NCBI GenBank assembly: GCA_022393335.1
Contig: JAJEKB010018934.1
Span: forward strand, 1-64,000
Reading direction: 5' to 3'
Origin: Macrotrachela quadricornifera
Taxonomy: Eukaryota; Rotifera; Eurotatoria; Philodinida; Philodinidae
DNA: 64,000 nucleotides
Shown: one piece after another, positions 25,231 to 43,860 of the stretch
Layout: every line of letters starts with the position of its first letter
Position numbering within the stretch: the stretch's first letter is position 1
Notes under the pieces: model-generated
What the model was told of the DNA's origin: nothing
The model's database searches: none
What the model saw: the letters and a program-made list of their open reading frames with translations, nothing else
Position numbers and translations under genes: made by a program

Positions 25231-25641
25231 CTAAAATATTATTTTTTAGTTTATTTCATCATTCAATTTTTATTTGTAAAGAGAAAAATACATATAAACT
25301 TTATTTATATGAATAAAAAACTATGCATAACGATGTTTAATTTTATATTATAAATATACAATAAGAATGAGATAAAATCTCAAAAATGTAAACGAAAGAA
25401 ATGTATGATTATAAGAGAATAATATTTGTTTTTGTTGTTTTGAATATAAATAATACATTAGTAATGTATTATTTTCGTAATATACACCACAGAGGAGATT
25501 CTATGGACAAGAAGAAAAAAAATAAAATGGTACAAGCTCTATTAGAAGAACTATGCAAAACAAAACAAAAAAGAAAGAAAGAAAGAAAAATAATTTGTAT
25601 TCAAAACGGCGAAATGTTTCTTTTATTTGTTTTTATTTTGT

Positions 25642-28232
25642 TCACATAAATGGATTATTTGAATTAAATGATGATTGAACAATTGTATTATTGCTATTAA
25701 ATGATGAAGGAATGAGTGGTGGAGGTAATGTTGAACCAGGAGGTGTAAATGAAACATTATTTGACGATGTTAATTGATCAAGTGTTGGAGCTTTTGTAGT
25801 ATTAGAAAAAGGATTTTGAATACGAGATGGATTTGAACCAAATGGATTTGTATCTAAAGAGTTTTAATAAATAAATATAAGAATTCGTTTGTTTTTATTT
25901 ACTTTTATTATCTGTAACAAGTTGATCAAGATTAACTAGATTATTAAATTTATCACCAAGAAAACTTTCTGGCGTTTTACGAGAAGCAGATATTGTTGAT
26001 GATGATGATAAATTTATATTCATTGAATTTGAATCATTTCCACTAGATATTGTTGGATAAAGTAAATTTCCATTATTATTATTATTATTCATTGGTAAAT
26101 TTGTATATAATGGAGAAATTGAATTTGAATTACCAGAAGAATTTGTCATATTCCAAGGATTTGATGATGCATGTTGTTGATCATATGATGTTGATATATC
26201 TATGAATAAAAAAAAGAATATGTTTTCAATTGAAAATTAAAAAAAAAAAAAATTTTACTTGTATTTGCTCCAAAAAAATCACTTAATTCATTATCAATTG
26301 TATTTGTAGTCTTTGGAGGTGAAGTTGGTGGTGCTGGTCGAGAATTATTTCCATCAACACCCCATGGATCTGATATATTAATTGAAAGACCAGTATCATT
26401 ATTGGTCGTTGGATGATTATTTCCAGACCATGGATTTATTTGTGAAGTTGTTCCTGATTGCCAACTAGGTATTGTTGAAGGTTGCCATGGATCATTTGGT
26501 ATTGTATTAGCAGAAGTACGACCATTTGATTCTATTGTCCATGGATCATCTATGACGAGAAACAAATAGATTCAAATTTATTAATTTATTTTATTTATTT
26601 TTATTTTAAGGAAATCAATTCAACCAAAGCAATAAAAAAAAAATAATAAAATCTATTTAGTAATCTCATATAGATATATTTTTTTTTTACTTATTTTATT
26701 TTGTTGTTGCTGTTCTATAATGACATTATAATATTTATCAGACGAATCTAATAAATAAGATGATGGAGTCGATGAAATATCTTTTAATAATTATTAAAAT
26801 GTATTAGATTAATAAATATTTAGATATTCATGAAAAAATAAAATAAAAGAAAATAAAAGAAAAAATTATTTTTACTTGTAGCAGTTGTAAATCCAAGATG
26901 AGTTGATGGTCGATTATTTGTTGAATTCCAATTAACATTTGATGCTGTTGTTGATGATAAATATGGAATATTATTTTGATGAGTATCAAAAAGTGTTGAA
27001 TCAAGACGTTGAGAATTTGCATTGACATCAAATAACTATAAATAAATATATTAGAAATAAAATATTTATTTTATATTTTAGTTTTACTTGCGAATTATTT
27101 GGTTCATATGATGATGATTCATTAACTGATCGTTCTAAAGCTATTTTAAGTTTTAAATCATCATTTCGACGTCGACGTTCTTCATCTTCCGCCTACGAAA
27201 ATAAAAATAAAAAAAATTTAATTTATATTTTATATTAAAACTAACTTCACGTTGTGATTCTGCTAATGCAATTTGCATTTGTAATTGTTCTTCTTCTTGA
27301 CTTGATGGTTGAACAAATTCTCTTCCACTAGCTGAATGAAGACTATCATTATATGATGTTGAACGATTTGCAGATGGATATTGATTTGATAAATATGATG
27401 TTCCACCATATGGATCACTACCTTCAATACTATTACGTCTCATTGATGATGTTGTTGTTGGACGTCCATATGTAACAGATCCATTTGAATCCATTCCCAT
27501 AGCTTGTCGTACATAACGTTGACGAGCTTCTTGTGCTTTTCGACGTTCATTACGTAAACGTTCATCATCTTTTAATAAACTAACAAGTTGTTTAGCTTTT
27601 TCACGTACATTATAACCTTGATCTTTTTGATCTTCGACATATTGAAAATCTTTTAATGTTTGAATAGCAAATATATTTTCTTTACATTGTTGACTAACAC
27701 GTTCATTACCATATTTTATTAAATGATCAAGTAATACAAGAGATTTATAAACATGACGCCAATTTTTACCATGATCATTTAAACGTTTCCAAATAACTAT
27801 AAACAAAAAAATATTATATTAGAATTTATTTATAATTAATATTATATGAGATTAAATAATTTTAAGAATTATACTATTCCTTAAGAAATCTTAGGAAAAA
27901 AAGGAATTAATTAATTAAATAAATCAAAATATATGCAAAAATAATTTATAAATATTCTTATTTGTGATGATCTGTTTCAGACAGAAGAGTATCTGGATTC
28001 TATAAAAATATTGTCATTTATAAACATTTTTGTTAATAATATAAAACAAAGATATAATTAATAACTTACTTGGCATAATTTCTGCATAAGCAACAACATT
28101 ATCTGTTAAATCAGCTATTTCATGCATAAGTGCTGGCGATGGTCCCCATGCATCATTTGATGTAGCCGATCGTACTTTACGTTGAGCATCAGTATAATTA
28201 TAAATAACATTTCTAACACCTCGTGCAATCAT
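25642..28232 (-). CDS. Epsin (ENTH-domain endocytic adaptor)
   Basis: A clathrin adaptor that binds PtdIns(4,5)P2, bends plasma membrane and captures ubiquitinated cargo. Eight exons (28070-28232, 27246-27796, 27088-27192, 26876-27035, 26691-26780, 26259-26549, 25903-26199, 25642-25853) give 622 residues. The ENTH domain spans about residues 1-150 (KVRSATSNDAWGPSPALMHE, IWKRLNDHGKNWRHVYKSLV, ERVSQQCKENIFAIQTLKDF). Two ubiquitin-interacting motifs follow (EEEQLQMQIALAESQRE and NDDLKLKIALERS). A disordered half carries DPW motifs for AP-2 (NDPWTI, NDPWQP, SDPWGV), and the C-terminus has three NPF motifs for EH-domain partners, ending NNPFM. The start at 28232 gives MIARGVRNVIYNYT, matching the amphipathic lipid-binding helix. 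Exon 26691-26780 is weakly conserved but in phase, and could be alternatively spliced. Confidence 0.95.
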
Positions 28233-28492
28233 TGAATAATAATAAATATAAACTAAAGAAAATGCGTGTGTGCGTGTGTGTTTTTTTTTTGAAAGAAAAG
28301 AAAAAATGATTTGATTGTTTTTCGTTTTAGTTAATATTCTAAAACAGAACAAAAAACTTAAGTTAAAGTGTGAATGTATTTGAGATTGACCAAGACAAAA
28401 GAAAAATCAATAAAATAAACGAATGACAAATGAAAATAACATGTAAAAGAAAAAGAAAACAAATAGAAAACTATTGGAATGTAATCAAATGT

Positions 28493-29277
28493 TTAAACAA
28501 GTTTTTTAGCTTCGAAAAATCCTTTAAGATGACGCATTTGCCAAAATCCAGCTATAACAAGAATAAGTAATTGTGCAATTGACCACCATAATACACGTTG
28601 ATTTGTTGATTCACTTGTAGCACGAAAACGTTCTTCACGATAACGTTGATAATTCTGTTCTTTGCTTCTACAAAAAATAAAAAAAGAAAAATAATAAAAA
28701 AATTTCAATAAAATAAAATTTAATCTCAACAAACATTTGTTCAACTTGATCTAATAATTGTCTTACACGTAATTGAAGTTCTGTTAATTTTTCTTTTGCA
28801 CTTATTTGTTGATAATCAACTGCATGTTCACCAATATCAATATCAAGATGAACACGCTATAAAAAAAAAGAGAAATAAATATTTAATCATTTTTCTTTTT
28901 ATATATTAATTCTTTACTAATTGTTGTCCACCAAACCATGCTGTTGAATTTGAGTATAAACAAATAACATGTTCACCAGGTATATGTGATGTAAAAGTAA
29001 AACGTCCTTCACTGGTATATAATTTTGATAAAACAATTTTTTCATCTGGATCTTTTACTTCAACATGCATACCAATACCAGGTGTTGATGGAAGATATGT
29101 ATTAGATTGTGCATCGAATAATTCAACTTTATATTTACCAATAACTAATGTCTGATCAGGTATTTCTTCAATAAAACATTTACGCTCTGTTTCACGTATA
29201 TGAAAATAAAGTGAATGTGTTGTTAGAATTAATTGGATAAGAATAAAGACGATAAATAACAATGATTGATTTCCCAT
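28493..29277 (-). CDS. p24 family cargo receptor, TMED4/9 type
   Basis: A type I membrane protein cycling between ER and Golgi in COPI/COPII vesicles, where p24 oligomers sort GPI-anchored and other cargo. Three exons (28918-29277, 28735-28856, 28493-28667) give 218 residues. A signal peptide ([14 protein letters not shown]) precedes the GOLD domain ([49 protein letters not shown]), a coiled-coil ([16 protein letters not shown]), the [18 protein letters not shown] segment, one transmembrane helix and a cytosolic tail ending FFEAKKLV. The diphenylalanine and dilysine signals fit COPII/COPI binding. The IEEIPDQT and tail sequences match the alpha subfamily (TMED4/TMED9) better than TMED2 or TMED10. 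Exon 2 uses the donor AT|GTTTGT. Confidence 0.94.
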
Positions 29278-29617
29278 GTTTAGATCTAAAGAAAAAATGA
29301 GAAATTCACCCTTTTCTCTTGAGATAAAAAGAAAAACACAGATGATTATTATTATTATTATTAAAAAAAAAATATACGACTTACTGCGTGTGCTGTAAAA
29401 ATGTTTAAACCAATCAAAAATTGGAAACACATCATCTGCATTAATGACCAAAGAATATATATATAACAAGGAGGCCATAGACCTGTCAATATGGACTAAT
29501 CCAGAATATATTTTATGGATAAAAGTATTTTAACTAGAGTTTTGTTTTTCATCTTTAACCGAGATTGTTAATAAATAATTTATTGATTTTCGTTTTATTT
29601 TAGATTGATCATAATAA
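29278..29617. promoter_or_regulatory. Shared upstream region of TMED and RPS3A
   Basis: The two start codons diverge 340 bp apart, so both promoters must lie here unless untranslated exons extend further. It holds an ATT run (about 29345-29361) and a pyrimidine-rich segment shortly before the RPS3A start (TTTTCGTTTTATTTTAGATT), which may be the acceptor of a 5' untranslated intron. No clear TATA box is seen. Confidence 0.45.
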
Positions 29618-30769
29618 ATGGCCATCGGCAAGAACAAGCGTTTAACTAAAGGTGGTAAAAAAGGTGGCAAAAAGAAAGTGTATGTAAAAATTTAAAAACA
29701 AAAATATTTTATTTTTATTTTTGTAATATTATTTAGTGCTGATCCATTTTCAAAAAAAGATTGGTATGATATCAAAACACCAGCTAATTTTGATACACGT
29801 ACTATTGGTCGAACACTCGTAACACGAACAACTGGAACAAGTTAATCATTTATTTTTTTTTATTTTTATGTTTGTTTATTTTTTTTTTCTATACAGAAAT
29901 TGCTTCGGATGCTTTAAAAGGTCGAGTATTTGAAGCATCACTTGGTGATTTAATCAAACTTGATGATGAAGATAGTTATAGAAAATTTAAATTTATTTGT
30001 GAAGATGTACAAGGTCGTCATTGTTTAACTAATTTTCATGGTATGGACATTACTACAGATCGTCTTCGTATGCTTGTCAAAAAATGGCAGGTAAATAAAG
30101 ATAAAAAACAAAAATAAAATAAAATAAAATAAAAAAATAATTTATAATAAATATCTAGACATTAATTGAAGCACAAGCTGATATTCGTACATCTGATGGA
30201 TATCTTTTACGTGTATTTTGTATTGGTTTTACAATGAAAATGCGTGGACAAATCAGAAAAACATCTTATGCTCAACATACACAAGTTTATTTTAATTTAT
30301 ATTTTATTGAAATATTATTGAAATAATTTTTTATTTAGATCAAAGCTATTCGTAAGAAAATGGTTGAAATAATGACACGTGATATTGCTGGTAGTGAACT
30401 TAAAGAAGTTGTTAGCAAACTGTATGCTATTGATTTTAATTATAAATAAAAAATAAAATTTGGCTTTTTTTTTTTTTAATGATTATTTTAGTATTCCAAA
30501 TAGTATTGGTGTTGAAATAGAAAAAGTTTGTCGTGGTATTTATCCATTACAAAATGTTAATGTTCGAAAAGTCAAAGTACTTAAAAAACCAAAATTTGAT
30601 GGTAAAATGTCTTTAATTTTATTTTTCTTATTGATTAATTATTTACTTTTTAGTTGCTCGTCTTATGGAAATGCATGGTGAAAGTTACAGCAGCGTAACC
30701 GTCGATGAAAAAGGCCAACGAGTCGAACGAGCCGATGGTTATGAACCACCAGTGCAAAGTTCTGTTTAA
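29618..30769 (+). CDS. RPS3A: 40S ribosomal protein S3A (eS1)
   Basis: A structural protein of the small ribosomal subunit, near the mRNA exit and the eIF3 contact surface. Seven exons (29618-29679, 29737-29840, 29897-30090, 30159-30284, 30339-30421, 30492-30601, 30654-30769) give 264 residues, the same length as the human protein. Typical segments are [20 protein letters not shown] at the N-terminus, [65 protein letters not shown], and [11 protein letters not shown]. The C-terminal exon has visibly higher GC than its neighbours. All introns are 43-70 bp. Confidence 0.97.
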
Positions 30770-32864
30770 AATATGATCAACAAAACAGAGTTTTAATATC
30801 GATTTGTTCTTTGTCTGAACAAGAAAATATCAAAAAGAAAATAAATTGTTAAAATTCTTGTTTTAGACCGTTAAGAATAAAAACAAAACAAATAATAAAC
30901 ATTATTTTTTTGTTTCATCAGTTATTGAAAAGTATTGGTTGCATCTATCTAATAATACTGGTATAAACAGGTTACAACAATAGGAGAATATTGATGAAAA
31001 ACTAAGGAAGTGGTGATATAATGCAATGAAAATAGTCGAATGTAGTGTAAGAGTATTTCTTCTATTAGAAATGCAGATAAATGTTATCGCTGTCAATCGA
31101 TTTTTACATAAAAGTCAAACTTTCAAACACGTTCATGACTTTAAACATCATTTTCTATATAAAATATATTAATATAAACCAGAATTCTAATTTATTTAAT
31201 TCATAAAATTGTTCGAACCAGCAAAGAACATTTATTTTCGTGCTTTTTTTGCTCAGATTTTATTAATATAATCCTATCATCCTTTATATCTGCAAGCTTT
31301 CCCAACAGTATATATATATATATATATATAATAACCATGTTATGTTAACATTAACAGGAACAATAAAGTTTATAGATCTGTGTCGGACATTCGAATGAAT
31401 AACAGAGAATTTTATTGTTAAAAAAGAAAACTCGATATTTTAGCGCAAATAAATAAGTTTTCTATTAATTACAATTGGAATTTTATAAGTAAAATAGGTT
31501 TATTACATAAATTCTTCACAAAATCGAAAACATCTTGTCAGAAACATTCTTCAAAACTGTAGAAAGATATAGCATATCTTTCAAAAACATGATAGAGATA
31601 TTCTCCTCTATCATCTTTCAATCGTCACTATGACTGGTATCTAAAAGAGAATGAATAAACATAATTTCTGTATGTTTCTTGAGCAACAAATCTAGTTGAA
31701 TGACTAGTTAAAAAAGATTGAATTAATGTGATTCAAATCGCCAACTAACAATGAATATAATGGTAAGCTTTCCTCTCGACATCAGCATAGAAATATATGA
31801 ATTCAATTGTTTCTTATAGAACAAAAATAGAATATTAATCTCTTATTTAATCATATATTAGGCTACACAGTCTTTTATTTGATCATTATTATTGCATTTT
31901 ATGAAATAAAATATGATATTTATTCTATTGTGTTGTGTAAAGAAAAAAGGAATTACTATGTAATAAAATAGCATTTATTCATGCCTGGTTGCAATAATTA
32001 AAAGAATACATTCAAAATACTTTTTGAATTGGAAACCGATTTTCATATAAACTCACGCTATTAATGAGCAAAAAAAATTGTTACTAATCAAAATCTTTGT
32101 ATATAATAATAATAATTCTATCTTTCGTTCAGATAAAAAAAAGATTAGTTATTATAAATTTATTTTATTTTCATTGTATAATTTCAATCAATTATATCTC
32201 TTATATATGATAAATTGTCAAAAGTTCAATCTTTATTCTTCATTGTTTTATATCATATAATCGATATATATATACAAGTGTGAACAATACAAAAATGAAA
32301 GAAAGATTAGATAATTTTGTTTACTATTTGTCTATAGTAATCGGTCAAACACTTCATACTTTGCTCTACAAATTTTCGTTCATTATGAAATATGTCTGTC
32401 TAGGTAGTCTATTGTGATTTACACTAAATACTAAACGCATATTTTCTACTTGACATGATTGATTGAGTTAAAAAATATTATTGTTAATAGGTATTACAAT
32501 TTTTTTTTTTATTTTTATTTTTTCTAATGCAGTCGGATTACGATTTGTGTGCGTATGCATATGTAGGTTGTCACGCATGTTTTTCTTCGATTTCCATTTC
32601 TTTTTTTTTCTCTTTTTTTTCCTTCATGATCATAGTTGTCGTCAATGTGTACACGAGGAGAATGATAAAAAACTTGTTGGAGCTTGTCGTCCTATGCACT
32701 TATGCCACGTTATGTATTCCAATAAAAAAAAACTCATTTCATCATGATGTTTTTTCTCTATTTAATGCTATATATATATATATGTTTGCTTCTTTCTTTT
32801 CATTTTAAAATTTATAGATACATTTCAATTTTTTTTGGATTAAAAAAAAATCAAATAAATAATA
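30770..32864. other. Intergenic region between RPS3A and GFPT
   Basis: No supported gene. A TA run lies at about 31308-31330. Open frames such as 32078-32260 and 32481-32808 are low-complexity or pyrimidine-rich and lack family similarity. The last few hundred bases are probably the GFPT promoter and 5' untranslated region. Confidence 0.55.
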
Positions 32865-37768
<4,904 letters not shown>

Positions 37769-38821
37769 AATAAACAAATAACCACTTTATTTCAATCATA
37801 TACTTATTCACATTGATTTATTATATTCTCTTCATTGTTGTTGTTGTTATTATTCTTATATTTATGATTAATTTGCTTTCATAATAATAACAAATGATGT
37901 TTTATTGCATTTGCAATAAATTTAAATAAAATAGAAACAAAAAAAATTTGTTTCTATTTTAGATTATCCTTAGAATTGATCTTTTCATAAATTGTAATAT
38001 AGTTAATCTTAATTAAAAATACCTTCCAATAAATAGTCTTGTATTTTATCGAAAAAATATTATATTTTTAAATGAGTCATAATATGTTAGTTTAAATGTA
38101 TAAAATCAATTGATTCTTTTAATTTTTACCAACAGAAATCTTCAATCTTTCTTCTCATTCTCATAGAAATTCTATCACGAGAATTATAAAAGACATTAGT
38201 CAAGATAGAAATGAATCCTAATATCTATTTAAGAATAACCTAGATTTAATACGCATGTTTAGATCATCAATTAATATTATTGAACTGCAGACGGATTAAG
38301 TGTAGCTGATCAATACAATATTTATTTTAATGAATTTTTTCTAAAAGATTTTCAAATCCAACTGAGTTTTAATCCAAAACAGTCATTATCTCTTTCTTAT
38401 TTTGTTGGATTAAAAAAATATAAGGATGTAATGAATATCTAATGATGAAATAACATGTATTAACAAAATAGTAATACGTGAATCACCTATTACTGTAATA
38501 TTCATATGATTAGATGACTTTTATGGATGAAAGATTTTGTTTTTTTTTGCGAAAATGTTCTTAATTAAAATAAAAACGGTAAATCCTCAATATTGTAGAA
38601 TGTAAGGACCACGCAAAATATTTTGTTGTTTCATATTTGAATATTCGATGTGTTTTATGAATAGAAAAAGTGAATATTGACAATATTAGTTAATCATATT
38701 TTTATCATGGTTATTCAAGACCTCGATTTTCGAGCCTAATTGCGTATTGACACGATTTGCACTCAAAAGTATTATTCATTTAGAAACACACAATGAAAAC
38801 AACATACGTTGTTTTGATCAC

Positions 38822-38829
38822 TATATAAA
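38822..38829 (+). promoter_or_regulatory. TATA box of EF-hand gene 1
   Basis: TATATAAA lies 67 bp before the start codon and is preceded by an imperfect palindrome AACAACATACGTTGTT (38798-38813). Both are conserved in copy 2. Confidence 0.6.
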
Positions 38830-38896
38830 CAAGCTTCTTCAGTGTATACATTAACCATTCGTTGATTACTACATTTCATACGCTTTATTAAACATA

Positions 38897-39249
38897 ATGT
38901 CTGCGTTTGACTCAAATCGTGATGGTCGTCTTGATTTTCATGAACGAAAAGATCTAGCTGAATTCAAGCGTGCTGATCGCAATAGAGATGGGGTATTGAC
39001 TCGTCAAGAATTTGCTGCAACTGGAAATGGTAAAGTGCAATATATACTATTAAAATTATGTTAGTAATATATATCTATTTTATATTTTATTAGATCCAAG
39101 TAAATTCAATTTATATGACACAAACAAAGATGGAGTTATAACTGCTCATGAATATGCTCAAGGAGAACGAATGACTGAACATCCACGTAAGTTTATTATT
39201 TTTAATTGATCATTATCAAATTTTTATTCTCATTTTAGGTAGTCATTAA
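38897..39249 (+). CDS. Small triple EF-hand protein, copy 1
   Basis: Three exons (38897-39029, 39094-39186, 39239-39249) encode 78 residues. Three calcium-binding loops are visible with acidic residues at the right spacing: DSNRDGRLDFHE (residues 5-16), DRNRDGVLTRQE and DTNKDGVITAHE. The first begins almost at the N-terminus, so it lacks a full entering helix. The protein ends ERMTEHPRSH. There is no signal peptide or membrane segment. The final intron separates only three codons plus the stop. It is probably a small calcium-binding protein; the target is unknown. A near-identical paralogue starts at 46452, and decayed relatives lie at 50152 and 52075. Confidence 0.85.
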
Positions 39250-39780
39250 GTAATATGAAGCAGTGACTATTCGACAAAAACTTCATTTACAATATATTTT
39301 CCATCAATTTTTCTTATATATAACTAGGTTTCAAAAATATTTTCTTAAATAAAATAATTGATTTTAATAATTATTTTTATTGTATTAACTATATTCTGTT
39401 CTATATTATAATTACCTTTATGTTTGACTTTTGAAAAGATAAGAAAGTTAAAGTGTAAGAGAAGACCCTGTATTTTTCATGAATTATGATTTGAAAGATT
39501 GAATATAAGATTCATACTGTTCATGTTTATATAGATGTATGAGATAGTTGATTTGAGTAGATTTTTGTCATAAATGAATCTTGATCATTGGAAATAAATT
39601 ATGTTACTCTCATTCTTCCTTTCTCTTTTATATATTGTTTATTTTGAGAGGAATAAAATAAGCATTATATAAGTAGAATTAGAGAAGATTTATAAAAAAA
39701 ACAGAACTGTGATCGATGCGATAGTAAGGTAAAGAATAAAATATTGTTTATGGCAGGGAGATGTCTTTTGCCATAGCACT

Positions 39781-42198
39781 TCCCCATCAACAGATGAGAA
39801 TAAAAACAATTAAATCAACAACGCATCAAAGAATAAGACAAAAAATAAATGGTACAGCGTACATGAGAAAGAAGTAGGACAGAGAAGTGCAAATATTAAG
39901 TAGTGCAGTGACATATATTACAATGTGTCCTGGGTTATTTTCTATATGCAGACAGTAAGTACATTTTAAAATAATCTCTTGGAAGAAAGGAATCGAGAAG
40001 ACACTTTCAAGATGTGGGAATCATACTAAATCGTTGGGACATTTCGGATTAGAAAGTAGTATAACTTGAAATTATTGTATTAACCAGCGTTTTATCTTGG
40101 TTTCATTTCTCCAATGGGCATCTGATGTTTTAGGGTGGGCCACTAAAATTTTCGGAAGAACTACTAGCTAAAAACTTATTGACATATAGTGAAGACACTC
40201 GCAGACTATATTTTCATCCTTTTTCAAAAAACAATTACACTTCGTCTATCAGTAATATAATGTGAAAAAACTTTGAAAACAAAACTATAGTAGAAGAAAA
40301 TAATGCATCTAAATCTCAAATTCTTTGTGGTGTTTTATTTTTCGGACAATTAATAATTAGATGCTTCAGATGGTTACATAAATCATATAGTCCTCCTTTT
40401 TATATTGTGGTGTAATATCTAACTCTCTAAAGAGAGAAATCTTGAAAAAATGATTTCAAGAAAGTGAAATCTCGAAAAAACCAGTATTACGAAACAAAAA
40501 ATTTTGAAAAGAAAAATATAAAATACAGAAATCTCGAACAAATAGGATAATATAGTTAGTAAAGAATATCTATACATACACCCGACGATACTTGCGCATG
40601 GTGAGTCTAAGCTTGTCAGATGCAAGTATAGATGCGATCTAGAATAAGAATGAAATGTGGAGGCGAATTTGAAACTGTCTGTTGTCTTTCTGAACTCTCA
40701 TCTATCATTTTGTGTGCAAACTTCTTATGTATCTCTCATATATCCGACTAATAGTATATGGTATGATTAAAATGATAAGAAAGGATGTAAATGCAGTTTA
40801 GATCTTATTTAATAAATTTATAAGGATATAGCAATGAAGTGAAGAAATCATGCAAAGAACACCAGGAAAATATCATTTTTGAGAATTTTTGGTTCGATTA
40901 AGTTATTTCTATATTTTATACTCCAAAATTTTATCTTCTCGTGATTTGATTTTTCGAAAGCTTTTGTTTCAAAACTTTTGTGTTCGAAATTTTCCATTTC
41001 AAGATTTCGATAATAACTCGATATTCTCATTAATTCTTCTCATTGTTCTTTTGTTAAACGATTTCGTAGATCAGTTAATATATTATTCATTCTATTAAAA
41101 ATTGATTTATAAATGAATGATAAACGAAAGCATAGTGAATCAGATAATGATTAGTTTAACTGCTTTCGACTAAGCGTAGTAAGGAACTTCTTGTGTAAGA
41201 AACATAGTAACGTTAACTTAAGACAAAGACGAATCAAGAAATATAATAAAATTAGTCAAGCTACGTAGAGAGTAAGTTAATTTAAACTTATTAATGTCAA
41301 TAGTAACAGGAGACACATAGGAAACACGTTTTGGTGTTGTATGAAAAACTCAAATATCCACAGAAAAGTATATTGAAAAACAGTGAGAAAAACTAGCATG
41401 ACCGATGCGCTAAGAATTCATATATTATCAAATCGTACACCCTTCCCTACTACTTGAAAATGATAAAATGAACAGTATCGATAATAAGAGTGAAAGTAGG
41501 AGAGAACATCTACTTTTATGAACTCAATTTTTTATATTTTCGAGTGGGCGCATCGAAATTTAGGGTGGGTGGCGCCCATCCAGCCCACCCGCTAGATAAA
41601 GCACTGGTATTAATATAGTTTCTGAAAATGCAAAGCAAAAATAAATCGATATGCAAGTAATTATGGAAAGCACCTATGACTCCAACGAATCTTATATAGA
41701 TAAATGTTTCAAAATTCGCCGTTAATTAAAGCGTAATTTCTAGCTTGATATCGTTCACTAGTCAAAAACTATTCAAAATATAATACTGCAGTTCATTAAA
41801 CTCAAATAGAAGTTGTAAAATGTAAACTAATACTGTCTCCGATCTTTTCTGAAAAAAGTTTTATAGCTTTTTGGTAAAATCTGCGAATGGAAAATTGACT
41901 AAAAGATGTGATATGATTTCATCTTTTTTTCCAATATGATCGTTATTTTTTACAGATAATGGTATCGACAACATTACTGAAATACACTATTTTATAGATG
42001 AAAAGATTTCTCTGTTATTTCAAATACTGAATACGTCAAATTATCGAAATACGAAGTAGCAATTTGGAAAATACGAACTGCATTGAATCAAACTAATTCT
42101 AGAGTGTGACTCAAAAGATCGAGGATTTGAGATATTTGTTTATTGACAAAACAGAATCCGATGAAACTTGGTTTTTAATGATAACTATTAGTTGTCTC
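39781..42198. other. Noncoding interval with inverted TTTCGAGA-rich arms
   Basis: No gene is supported. The segment 40430-40545 contains repeated AATCTCGAA-type motifs, and the segment 40900-41020 contains the inverse type (TTTCGAAA, AAGATTTCGA), so the two form imperfect inverted arms. Open frames at 40419-40625 and 40848-41098 come from these repeats. Confidence 0.5.
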
Positions 42199-43860
42199 AG
42201 AAAAGTTACCGTCTTAATATTTTTTTATTTCTTCTCTATTATCCCACTGGTTAAAACACTTCTTTTTATCAAAATATAACCCTTGAAATTTTGCATACTA
42301 CTATATGTTGTTGGAACAAAACACTATTTTAAATGTATTTCCAAAACCATGAAAAGCGAAGACATATAAAAAGCAGTTCATATTATTGAATTAAATATAA
42401 TATATATGAATGTTTTCCATTTATTTTTCCATTCCTTCATGCTATTAGATGATAATACGAGATGATGCAAAAGCTCTTGTACAAATGTCGCTCTATTTTT
42501 AATCGGTTAGAACATCCCTCAGAAAAATCGAATGTATCTACCTAGAATCTACGTCGAAAGCGTTCCCTAACTGCATGATCAAAATTCTTTCTCTTATGTC
42601 TTATCTTTGAGTAATAAGTACATCTCTGAACAGTATTAAAATGTAGTCTATAAAAAGAGCTCGCAATGATCACACTAAACGAAATCAATGTATTAGTATT
42701 TTTCGATGTGCTCCTGTTCGTTTGATTAGATTTCATTGACTCTTTTTTTTCATTGTATTTACCATTTAATTTTCTATAAACTGAGCAGAAAAGATAATCA
42801 CATCGATTTAGATGATATTTTGGAAAACTTGAAATCAAAGACCGATAAAGAACAGTAAAAATTGAATGTGAAAATAAGATTTGGATGACACTGTTTCATT
42901 ATAAGACGTCTAATTGTGGCTAGGATCGATCCGGAATACTACTGATATCATTATACCAAAGTCTTCCGATTGGCAACGGGTAGTAAGAATAAACGAAACA
43001 AAACAATATAAGATGAACATTTACCAAAAGAAATGACAACAAATATTTATTACAGCTTTTCCAGCGCTTTCAAAAATAATGTTGTAATATTTTCCTTCCT
43101 GTTCATCAATAATTAGGTAGAGAATATGATGAAAATGAACTCGACAAAATCTAGCATGGTGAACAGAAAACAATAAAAAGAAACCATGTTAGTTTTCTTT
43201 TTAAAGACTACGTTTTGATGTTATTCAAAGACAAGGCAAAATAGAACGAATTTTAAACATACAGTTAGAAAGCGCTTTCGATGTAGACTCTAGGTAGATA
43301 TTTTCAATTCGTCTGAAATATGTCCTAACCGATTAAAAATAGAGCGATATTTTTGCAGGAACTTTTGCAATATCCGTTATACTGAAAGATACAGCTTAAA
43401 AAATGCAATTTACATAAGATAGCTTGTTTTATAGTTGCAGTTCCTATTTTTCAAATGGACAAAAATTTGAAAGGCCCAATTTCGACTGTGTGAAAATGAA
43501 ATTTTCTTTTGTTACAAAATGAATTCATTTTTCTCATTCTATCTTACTACCAGTTGATACGTTTGATTAAAAAAAACGTAAAATACACCAGAAGATAGAG
43601 CGTGAAAAGTTCTACAATTAATAAAGACTTACTAGAGAAACATGAAATAAATAAAAATAAATTCATACTATAGTAAAAGAAAATCTCATCTTTTCCGCGT
43701 CCGATATTTGATCACTCAAAATTTTTTCAACTACTGAAAATCAAAATTGCAACTCTAAAGTGAGCGATCTTATATAAATTCTGGAGCTTCTCATGCTGTA
43801 TCCTTTAATAGGTTTTGTTTTTTTAATAGCATGAAGTAATGAAAAAAAGGATAAAAATCA
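42199..43860. repeat. Nested foldback elements, family A remnant
   Basis: 42230-42365 is a diverged copy of the left arm of the 661-1432 element (ATTATCCC..GGTTAAAAC and the CTTGAAATTTTGC segment). 43555-43625 resembles its inner arm (GCGTGAAAAGTTCTACAATT). Between them sits another foldback with its own arms: 42463-42555 pairs with 43272-43380 (AATCGGTTAGAACAT and its inverse, TCTACCTAGAATCTACGTCG and its inverse). No coding capacity is seen. Confidence 0.55.

Larger units (their letters stand above)
38023..39780 (+). repeat. EF-hand duplication unit, copy 1
   Basis: This segment, including promoter, gene and 3' flank, is repeated in direct orientation at about 45102-47330 with high similarity over most of its length. 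A block of about 495 bp present in the second copy (45293-45787) is missing here. A related block is also seen in the third, decayed copy near 49080-49520, so the deletion probably happened in this copy. Confidence 0.85.
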
